A DNA stretch of 11,206 nt from Chloroflexota bacterium (GTDB lineage: Bacteria > Chloroflexota > Anaerolineae > Promineifilales > Promineifilaceae), in assembly GCA_024223125.1 (NCBI GenBank), contig JAAEOP010000229.1:1-11206 (forward strand), given 5' to 3'. Every line of letters starts with the position of its first letter. The stretch's first letter is position 1. Shown here piece after piece: positions 6,525 through 11,206 of the stretch. The position numbers and the translations under genes were made by a program. The notes beneath the pieces are model-generated. The model had not been told where the DNA came from, did not search any database, and was given only the letters and a program-made list of their open reading frames with translations.

Positions 6525-6530
6525 CCTCCT
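6525..6530 (-). promoter_or_regulatory. Ribosome binding site deciding an ATT start
   Basis: The minus strand reads AGGAGG, a full consensus, followed by GAGTTGT and then ATT (6517-6515), which opens the conserved N-terminus of the GbsR-like regulator. The nearest GTG on this strand is in another frame and gives only a few codons. This points to a non-standard ATT start or to a lost or misread start codon. Confidence 0.55.
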
Positions 6531-6589
6531 ATCGCAAATTAATAGTTTACGTCACACATAATCATTTACCTTCGTTATTGAACGGCTCA

Positions 6590-6618
6590 ATTTTAGTAGG
6601 TTCTGTTTGTTCTGTCAA
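6590..6618 (-). promoter_or_regulatory. Sigma-70-type promoter for the GbsR-like regulator
   Basis: Read on the minus strand: TTGACA (6618-6613), 17 bases, TAAAAT (6595-6590). The -35 is perfect and the -10 has one mismatch. The predicted start of transcription near 6583 is about 65 bases before the regulator's proposed start codon. Confidence 0.7.
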
Positions 6619-6634
6619 TACCGAACAAACAGAA
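6601..6634. promoter_or_regulatory. 12-base perfect inverted repeat overlapping the regulator promoter (probable operator)
   Basis: TTCTGTTTGTTC (6601-6612) and GAACAAACAGAA (6623-6634) are exact complements around a ten-base spacer. The left arm fills most of the -35/-10 spacer of the minus-strand promoter and the -35 lies in the centre. This is a classic layout for repression, and the GbsR-like protein itself is the natural candidate to bind it. Confidence 0.6.
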
Positions 6635-6674
6635 TATAATGTGTCAAAACCAAAAAGGTTTGTATACAATCTTG

Positions 6675-7322
6675 TTACCAACGGTCGGCAAAACGTTGTT
6701 CTCGCCACGGATCCGCTTCATTGTGATAGCCGGCGTTCTCCCAAAAACCCAATTGATCGTTAGCTCGGAACTCCAAAGCCCGCAGCCATTTCCCTCCTTT
6801 CCAGAGGTAAGCTGTTTTTTTCTCGCTGCGATCCGTGAAGCTGCCCAGGATGCCCCGCAGCGGCCAGCCATGTTCCAATTCCAGCGGCCGACCATCAAAA
6901 TGGGTGGCCAGCAAGAAGTTGTCGGCCAATACCAGCTCAAGCGGCGTGTTGGTGGTATAGTCATATTCACAATGCTGCACCACATAATTGGCGGCCGATT
7001 TGAGCTTAATAAAGCCTTCATCCACCAATGTTTTCAGGGAAACACCTTCCCAATCAGTATTAAATTTTGACCAGCGGGTAACACAGTGCAAATCCAATGT
7101 TACTTTGGTTTTTGGCAGTTTATTAAACGCTTCCCAGTTCCAGGTGACTTCTTCTTCTACTTCACCAAAGATACGTAAATCCCAGATATTCAGGTCGGTG
7201 TGGGGGATGGGGCCATAATGCAGTACGGGAAATTTTTGGGTTAAGGATTGGCCGGGAGGCAAACGGTTTTGTCCTTTGACTTTTTCTTCTTCTTCGCGAC
7301 GTTCAAATAGCCGATTTAACAT
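6675..7322 (-). CDS. Sulfite oxidase-like molybdopterin-dependent oxidoreductase (YuiH-like)
   Basis: The 215-residue protein is a stand-alone Moco-binding domain of the sulfite-oxidase superfamily. The expected landmarks are present: 'HYGPIPHTDLNIWDLRIFGEV' (35-55), the Moco cysteine Cys80 in 'LDLHCVTRWSKFNTDWEGV', 'HGWPLRGILG' (151-160), 'KTAYLWKGGKWLRALEF' (169-185) and the C-terminal 'NAGYHNEADPWREQRF'. There is no signal peptide or Tat motif and no dimerisation or heme domain, so it belongs to the small, probably cytoplasmic, YuiH-like group whose substrate is not established. I start it at ATG 7322 because AGGAGA (7329-7334) lies six bases upstream; an in-frame ATG at 7352 would place the N-terminus inside a MITE-like element. 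That element ends about ten bases before the ribosome site, so the native promoter has been pushed away or replaced. Confidence 0.92.
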   Translation of the reverse strand: MLNRLFERREEEEKVKGQNRLPPGQSLTQKFPVLHYGPIPHTDLNIWDLRIFGEVEEEVTWNWEAFNKLPKTKVTLDLHCVTRWSKFNTDWEGVSLKTLVDEGFIKLKSAANYVVQHCEYDYTTNTPLELVLADNFLLATHFDGRPLELEHGWPLRGILGSFTDRSEKKTAYLWKGGKWLRALEFRANDQLGFWENAGYHNEADPWREQRFADRW

Positions 7323-7336
7323 GGGTTTTCTCCTAT

Positions 7337-7447
7337 CAATCAATGTAACCATTCACTCCCCCAAGGTGCCCGGCACTTATAAACGAGTGTGCTACTCCAG
7401 TAGACTTGGTAATGAAGTGCCGGGCGCCTGAATGGTTACCAATCAAT
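7337..7447. mobile_element. MITE-like inverted-repeat element with 8-base flanking direct repeats
   Basis: A 95-base element (7345-7439) has long imperfect terminal inverted repeats: GTAACCATTCA (7345-7355) with TGAATGGTTAC (7429-7439), and GGTGCCCGGCACTT (7365-7378) with AAGTGCCGGGCGCC (7415-7428, one G-U-type mismatch). It is bounded on both sides by CAATCAAT (7337-7344 and 7440-7447), as expected for a target-site duplication. It encodes nothing. It lies in the leader of the molybdoenzyme gene, whose ribosome site is at 7329-7334. A non-mobile regulatory hairpin is the alternative. Confidence 0.72.
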
Positions 7448-7479
7448 TCAATGTCATTAATTCATCATAGAGTAATTCT

Positions 7480-7496
7480 GGCTGTTTGCAACAGCC
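7480..7496. repeat. Short perfect hairpin
   Basis: GGCTGTT-TGC-AACAGCC forms a seven-base stem with a three-base loop. It lies between two MITE-like elements. No T tract follows on either strand, so a terminator role is unlikely. Confidence 0.45.
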
Positions 7497-7500
7497 ACCG

Positions 7501-7580
7501 GAAATTGTATACACAGATAGGGGGAACACGGAAAAAAATAAAGAGACATCAGTGGTCTTCCTATCTGTGTATACAAGAAA
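7501..7580. mobile_element. Second MITE-like element with 17-base perfect terminal inverted repeats
   Basis: TTGTATACACAGATAGG (7505-7521) is exactly repeated in inverse at 7560-7576, around 38 unpaired bases. GAAA directly flanks it on both sides (7501-7504 and 7577-7580), consistent with a 4-base target duplication, though four bases could match by chance. It has no coding capacity. The arm shares TTGTATACA with a palindrome TTGTATACAA at 6659-6668 near the end of the molybdoenzyme gene. Confidence 0.55.
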
Positions 7581-7744
7581 TGCAGCCAAGTTTAGACGGA
7601 TTTTACATTACGGCCGTATTTTAGAGGCCCTTTTTTACATGGGTATTACTCAGATGTAAACACGGTATAAACATTTGTGTTTGCTATTAAACCAGTATAA
7701 TTGTCCCGATTAACAATACCCGATTCAGGTACAAGTGTAAAACC
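7581..7744. other. Gene-free leader of the MFS gene
   Basis: Nothing coding is seen here. It contains one ACGGCCGT (7610-7617), a small inverted pair AAACAC (7658-7663)/GTGTTT (7677-7682) upstream of the MFS -10 box, and A/T-rich sequence. Confidence 0.5.
7675..7701 (+). promoter_or_regulatory. Possible promoter of the MFS gene
   Basis: A perfect TATAAT stands at 7696-7701, preceded by a weak -35 (TTGTGT, 7675-7680, 15-base spacer). The transcript would start near 7708, giving a leader of about 37 bases to the ATG at 7745. Only the -10 is convincing. Confidence 0.45.
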
Positions 7745-8932
7745 ATGACCACAACTCAACAGGCATTTTTACGACAACGGCCGTATCAAGCCGTCTCTCT
7801 CACTCATTTTTTTGTAGATATTCTCAACAGCAGCCGCAATTTGCTAGTTGCCTTACTGGCGATTGAAATTGGACTGACCAACGCCCAGGTAGGTATTGCT
7901 CTCTTGTTGTATAACATCGGCGGGTCGCTTTCACAGCCATTGTTTGGCTGGCTGGCCGACCGGATAGGGGCACGCTGGCTGGTGGTGGGCGGCATGGGTT
8001 GGATGATTTTCTTTTTTGGCCTGGCGGCCGTAGCTGGTAATTGGGCCGCATTGGCCGCCCTGACAATAGCTGGCGTAGGGTCGGGTATGTTTCACCCTTC
8101 CGGCACGATGGTTGCCAGCCAGACCAGCCAGACGGCCGCTGGCAAAGCCACCTCTATCTTCTTTTTTACGGGGCAGTTCGGGCTGTTTTTGGGGCCAATA
8201 TTAGCCGGGATTTTGTTGACCGGGTACGGCCGTCCCGGTTACATCATTCTCCCTACCCTGGCTCTGACAGCGTTTGTGTTTGGCTGGCAGCACCTCACCA
8301 CAGAGGCAACACACCATCATCCCAAAGGAACTACCAACGCGGCCGACAAAGTAATCCCCGCCCTCAACTGGCCGGATATGATACGGCAAGGAATGCCGCT
8401 GGTCATTATCATTTTAGCGGGCAGCACCGCCAGCATTGCCGCCATGACCTTTGGCCCTAAGCTGTTTTCTGAGATGGGCTACACACCTGCACGGGTTGGT
8501 GTGCTGTCTGGCTTATGGATGTTGGGGTCGGCCGTGGGCGGTATCCTCGGCGGCGCTTTGGCAGATCGGGTAGCGGGTAAATGGATCATCATTGTGGGGA
8601 TGGCCTGGCAAATCCTACCCATTTACTTCTATATCCCCGCTCCTCCCGTCTGGCAGCTCATATTATTGTTCACGGCCGGGTTCTTTGGCGGGATGCCACA
8701 CACGATTTTGGTACTGAGTGTACTATCCTTGTTTCCAGGGCGGCAGGCAATGGCTTCTGGGTTGGCGCTGGGCTTGATGTTTACCGGCGGGGCGATTGGT
8801 AGTTATATTGTGGGGCTGGCGGCCGATGAAATAGGATTGGCGCAAGTTTTGCAGATGACTGCCGTGCTGCCCATTATCGCCGTTATAACTGCCTTTTTCT
8901 TGCCTAAAACCCGAATTCGTCAGGGTGGGTAA
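7745..8932 (+). CDS. MFS transporter, resembling the fosmidomycin-resistance (Fsr) group
   Basis: The 395-residue protein is almost wholly hydrophobic with about twelve membrane segments in two halves split by a hydrophilic loop (TTEATHHHPKGTTNAADKVIP, ~183-205). The MFS loop 2-3 motif appears as 'GWLADRIGARWLVVGG' and in the second half as 'GGALADRVAGKWIIIVG'. 'GVGSGMFHPSGTMVASQTS' after the fourth segment resembles the 'FHP' signature of Fsr-type efflux proteins. It is likely an inner-membrane exporter; the substrate is unknown. The start ATG lacks a clear ribosome site (GGTACAAG is weak). The octamer ACGGCCGT or close variants (xCGGCCGx) recur about eight times here in different codon frames. 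The gene is convergent with the exported-protein gene; only 27 bases separate their stops and I see no strong terminator there. Confidence 0.9.
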   Translation: MTTTQQAFLRQRPYQAVSLTHFFVDILNSSRNLLVALLAIEIGLTNAQVGIALLLYNIGGSLSQPLFGWLADRIGARWLVVGGMGWMIFFFGLAAVAGNWAALAALTIAGVGSGMFHPSGTMVASQTSQTAAGKATSIFFFTGQFGLFLGPILAGILLTGYGRPGYIILPTLALTAFVFGWQHLTTEATHHHPKGTTNAADKVIPALNWPDMIRQGMPLVIIILAGSTASIAAMTFGPKLFSEMGYTPARVGVLSGLWMLGSAVGGILGGALADRVAGKWIIIVGMAWQILPIYFYIPAPPVWQLILLFTAGFFGGMPHTILVLSVLSLFPGRQAMASGLALGLMFTGGAIGSYIVGLAADEIGLAQVLQMTAVLPIIAVITAFFLPKTRIRQGG

Positions 8933-8959
8933 GCATATAACGCTTAACTAAACTCTATT

Positions 8960-9754
8960 TTAGCAGCCTCCATTATACGCCTGCCACCAATCGTTGCAGG
9001 AACGGGGATCAAGGAAGTGGCCGGTATCGCGCACGGCCGTTTTAATTTCATTGCCCAGCGCCCGCCCAATGGGTTGGTTGCCAAAGAGCGCGGGGAGAGA
9101 ATGTCGGCCGTTACCATTCTCCTCCTCATACAAAGCCAACAAATCCGGTTCTACACACACATCTTCAATGTAGACGGTGTAACCAAAAGCGACGCTGTCC
9201 TCGCGGGTGTATTTCAATGTCATCCGCTGCGGGTCGGCATACAGTACCAACACATCGTAACCGCCGCTAATGTCATACCCAGAATCGGGCGTCTGGATGA
9301 TTTCACCCGGCGTTACGGCCATCCCCAACACAGTTGATCCCCAGGGAGAGTGTGTATCCACCGGCTGGTCGTTTATCCAGCGGTAGCGATGATATGCCCG
9401 TACAAATGTTGGCAGCCGGTTATCGGTAAAGATGGTGTTGAATTGGGGCGCATTCACATCATGCACCGGGCCGAGTCGGATTAACTGCAAAGAGGTTGTG
9501 GTGGGTTCATACCCCCGGTAACCGAGGCTAAATTCTACATTTGTGGCGGCGTCGCCGGAGTAAGGTGGGGGAATAATGGACAATGAATCATACGATGTAC
9601 CCGCCACTTCACATGAAATTGGCGCAGTGAGTATCAGCGGCAGGTAGACGGTTTGATTTGTTGTTTGGGCGGTAGAGATGTGGGGGTGGATGACGGCCGT
9701 TAACACAACCAAAATCAAAAAGAGGATTATACGTCCTGCAAAATCTTTCATCAT
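8960..9754 (-). CDS. Conserved-type exported protein of unknown function
   Basis: The 264-residue protein starts with a signal peptide (basic MMKDFAGR, then IILFLILVVLTAVI, cleavage near STAQ at ~30). The mature N-terminus carries TVYLPLILTAP (35-45), a motif found in many Chloroflexota exported proteins and also in the large protein at the left end. The rest has no domain I can name; the C-terminal part (GYTVYIEDVCVEPDLLALYEE, IGRALGNEIKTAVRDTGHFLDPRSCNDWW) resembles tails I associate with uncharacterised Chloroflexota proteins. Four Cys (48, 204, 252, 264, counted by eye) could form disulfides. The start overlaps the stop of the upstream winged-helix gene (ATGA), with GGAG at 9759-9762; the second ATG, 9751, has the better spacing. 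It is therefore translationally coupled to that regulator. Confidence 0.8.
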   Translation of the reverse strand: MMKDFAGRIILFLILVVLTAVIHPHISTAQTTNQTVYLPLILTAPISCEVAGTSYDSLSIIPPPYSGDAATNVEFSLGYRGYEPTTTSLQLIRLGPVHDVNAPQFNTIFTDNRLPTFVRAYHRYRWINDQPVDTHSPWGSTVLGMAVTPGEIIQTPDSGYDISGGYDVLVLYADPQRMTLKYTREDSVAFGYTVYIEDVCVEPDLLALYEEENGNGRHSLPALFGNQPIGRALGNEIKTAVRDTGHFLDPRSCNDWWQAYNGGC

Positions 9755-10482
9755 AAATCTCCAGGTGGCTCATTTAATAAACGATACCCTATGCCCCATT
9801 CTGTTTGCAAATAGCTGTCTGTTCCGGCCACTGCTTTTAATTTCTGCCGCACATGTCGCGCCAAATTGTCCAGCCGATTATCACTTGTGCCGGTATTTAT
9901 CTCCCCGGGATACAGGTTTTCCAGAATGAATTCACGCGAGCATACATCGCCTTTGTTTTCATGCAAAAACGCCAAGAAGTCAAATTGCCTGGAGGTCAAA
10001 TTCTCAACTGGTTGCGTCCCAATCAGGCAAAAATGCTTTACCCTATCCAATTGAAGTGTTCTATCCAGCAATTTCCCTTGCTGATCCACGAACAAAGAAA
10101 AAATAGGGCTAAATAATTCGTTTTTATCAGGCAAAACGATCCCTATGATCTGCAACAAAGTGATAACATCTGCCGCAGAGCGTGTTCGAGGAAAATTGAG
10201 CAAAGCTAATCTTTCATCTTCAGCCAAACCAGCCCATAGTTTGCGGCACTCTTCGGCTACGGCCGTTTCCCCCAACAACCACTCCGCCCATGATGACCAG
10301 GCCAACGGCCGTTCCTGTCCCCTCAGTTCAAATAGCACCACAATCAACCCCGGATGTCCGCCGCTCAATTCATAAACCTGCGCTTTCTGTTCGGGCGTCA
10401 ATTCATGGCTTTTCCACACCGCCAGTTGATCCATCATCCTCCACCACCAATACGCGGGGCAAAGAATCAGTTCCTGCACCAT
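9751..10482 (-). CDS. Winged-helix (OmpR/PhoB-type) regulator with truncated STAND NTPase-like N-terminus
   Basis: The C-terminal ~80 residues (162-235: LTSRQFDFLAFLHENKGDVCSREFILENLYP ... RLDNLARHVRQKLKAV ... LQTEWGIGYRL) are a clear OmpR/PhoB-type winged helix. Before it, residues ~29-135 (ELTPEQKAQVYELSGGHPGL, ECRKLWAGLAEDERLALLNF, LFSPIFSLFVDQQG) match the C-terminal part of a STAND/AAA NTPase as seen in NTPase-winged-helix regulators. The P-loop and Walker B parts are absent. The first ~25 residues (MVQELILCPAYWWWRMM) look out of frame: the same DNA in the next frame reads SLPRVLVVEDD, a response-regulator start. The gene therefore seems to be a deletion fusion, and the given start at 10482 is doubtful. 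It may still bind DNA. Its stop overlaps the start of the exported protein. Confidence 0.7.
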   Translation of the reverse strand: MVQELILCPAYWWWRMMDQLAVWKSHELTPEQKAQVYELSGGHPGLIVVLFELRGQERPLAWSSWAEWLLGETAVAEECRKLWAGLAEDERLALLNFPRTRSAADVITLLQIIGIVLPDKNELFSPIFSLFVDQQGKLLDRTLQLDRVKHFCLIGTQPVENLTSRQFDFLAFLHENKGDVCSREFILENLYPGEINTGTSDNRLDNLARHVRQKLKAVAGTDSYLQTEWGIGYRLLNEPPGDL

Positions 10483-10495
10483 CCTTGTTAATCAT
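10403..10495 (-). pseudogene. Response-regulator N-terminal stub
   Basis: ATG at 10495-10493, overlapping the histidine-kinase stop by 8 bases, opens a 30-codon frame reading MINKDGAGTDSLPRVLVVEDD and ending at TGA 10405-10403 after GSTGGVEKP. 'PRVLVVEDD' is the first strand and acidic pocket of a receiver domain; the remaining ~100 residues, including the phospho-Asp, are missing. Kinase then regulator with overlapping stop and start is the normal arrangement, so this is read as a real regulator gene cut down by an internal deletion that also shifted the frame into the downstream NTPase/winged-helix sequence. Confidence 0.6.
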
Positions 10496-10964
10496 TTCTG
10501 ACATCATCGTTACCATTCTCCTCCTGACCGTTTACCGGCAAAGTAAAACAAAACGTTGTTCCCTGCCCAGACTCAGATGGTATCGCCTTAAGCTGGCCAT
10601 CCATATCCTCCACCACCGAGCGGACAAACAACAACCCGTACCCACGCCGATCACCCTCCTTTGTTGATTTTGGCTCCTGAAACAAAGTTTGCCGCACTGA
10701 ATCATCCAGACCGGGACCATTATCATTCACCTGTATTTCTACCCAATCATGACTGGTTTGAACTGTGCGAATGACCAGGCAAGCTGGCGACATCTCAACC
10801 ATTGCATCTAACGCATTATGTACCAAATGCCGCATCACTCGTTTTACAGCGTTTCGAGGTACATGAATCTGTAATCCCTGGCAGCCTAATTCAAACTTTA
10901 CCGTTACATCAGGATTCCGCCGCCCTACAACATAGTTTACCCATTGCCGCAATTGATCATCTAG
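10488..10964 (-). pseudogene. Histidine kinase C-terminal ATPase domain, 5' end cut off by an insertion sequence
   Basis: The frame encodes a GHKL ATPase domain: N box HLVHNALDAM, G1 box VNDNGPGLDD, a lid TLFQEPKSTKEG, G2 box RRGYGLLFVRSVVEDMDG and closing 'GQGTTFCFTLP'. This is the catalytic half of a sensor histidine kinase, which would phosphorylate the regulator encoded next to it. The dimerisation/His domain and any sensor are absent. The only start in frame is a TTG at 10952 without a ribosome site, and the upstream frame runs into what looks like the terminal repeat of an insertion sequence beginning at ~10965. The gene is thus 5'-truncated and probably inactive; the missing part may lie beyond the right edge on the other side of the element. 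Confidence 0.75.
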
Positions 10965-11206
10965 CAGGCTGTCGGAAAAGTGGCTTCTGATAGCCCATCA
11001 ATAGTAAATCGCGTTTTTAAAACGTCAAAACAAGCTGTTCACCACTCATATCAGCCTCGTAATCGCGAATTTGGCATGATTTTACGTCCCGTTTCCGGGC
11101 ATCAGGCAGGGGGCAACTACTCCCCGGCTATCCATAACGTAAGGTGTGCATCCGTTTCAGGTTATAAGCCAAACAAACCAATGTCCACTCGCCGCCAGCG
11201 GCAGAC
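10965..11206 (-). mobile_element. End of an IS1182/IS5-like insertion sequence, running off the right edge
   Basis: The kinase frame stops making sense at CTAG (10961-10964), and CAGGCTGTCGGAAAAG begins there, a sequence I associate with terminal repeats of IS1182/IS5-like elements. About 160 non-coding bases follow, then the transposase C-terminus. The opposite end is outside the window, so the terminal repeat and any target duplication cannot be confirmed here. Confidence 0.6.
11128..11206 (-). CDS. Transposase C-terminus (IS1182/IS5-like DDE family), partial
   Basis: The minus strand from the right edge reads SAAGGEWTLVCLAYNLKRMH followed by TLRYG and a TAG stop at 11130-11128. 'GEW.LVCLAYNLKR' is the usual last helix of IS1182/IS5-type DDE transposases, which cut and paste the element. 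Only about 26 residues lie in the window; the catalytic acids are outside, so activity cannot be judged. Confidence 0.8.
   Translation of the reverse strand, partial: SAAGGEWTLVCLAYNLKRMHTLRYG

Noticed and set aside
6635..6640. TATAAT on the plus strand next to the regulator operator
   Set aside because: No -35 at good spacing and no plus-strand gene follows. The minus-strand promoter at 6590-6618 explains the region better.
7337..7580. CRISPR-like repeats
   Set aside because: The repeats are inverted, of different sequences and single; there are no regular direct repeats with spacers and no cas genes.
7406..7624. Plus-strand open frame of 72 codons in the gene-free region
   Set aside because: It runs through both MITE-like elements and a hairpin, has no ribosome site, and encodes no recognisable protein.
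8930..8946. TAAGC/GCTTA as a terminator between convergent genes
   Set aside because: The five-base stem has no T tract and is too weak to call.

Overview
The window most resembles a mesophilic member of the Chloroflexota (Anaerolineae/Ardenticatenia type). The reasons are a Uma2 protein, a STAND-type NTPase fragment joined to a winged helix, a GbsR/MarR regulator next to an ABC-2 exporter, a YuiH-like molybdenum enzyme, and exported proteins carrying a 'YLP(L/V)IL' motif just after the signal peptide or inside a cupredoxin-like domain. This placement is inferred from protein character alone. The palindrome ACGGCCGT occurs about 20 times by eye, against roughly 0.2 expected, which suggests a genome-wide repeated octamer.

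Layout from left to right. (1) Positions 1-2111, minus strand: the first ~703 residues of a very large exported protein (signal peptide, degenerate cupredoxin, two Ig/cadherin-like repeats, a carboxypeptidase-regulatory-like domain, and what looks like the entry to an RHS/YD-type region); it runs off the left edge. (2) 2246-4097, plus strand: a clear sigma-70-type promoter, a Uma2 protein, a 33-codon small ORF, an NTF2-like protein and a PCuAC copper-chaperone lipoprotein, closed by a strong bidirectional terminator. (3) 4101-6634, minus strand: GbsR/MarR regulator, ABC ATPase and ABC-2 permease, with several perfect inverted repeats between regulator and transporter and a promoter/operator in front of the regulator. 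(4) 6675-7322, minus strand: a sulfite-oxidase-like molybdopterin enzyme. (5) 7323-7744: gene-free, holding two MITE-like inverted-repeat elements, each bounded by short direct repeats. (6) 7745-8932, plus strand: an MFS transporter resembling the fosmidomycin-resistance (Fsr) group. (7) 8960-10964, minus strand: a decayed two-component locus (histidine-kinase C-terminus, response-regulator stub, NTPase/winged-helix regulator) translationally coupled to a small exported protein. (8) 10965-11206: the end of an IS1182/IS5-like element with the transposase C-terminus, apparently inserted into the kinase gene.

The plus-strand cluster of region 2 may handle periplasmic copper. The region 3 genes look like a self-regulated exporter module. 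Regions 5, 7 and 8 show mobile-element traffic and gene decay. I found no tRNA, rRNA, CRISPR array or complete defence system. The most interesting points are the octamer, the two MITE-like insertions, the IS-broken and deletion-fused regulatory locus, and two genes whose best start codons appear to be ATA and ATT.
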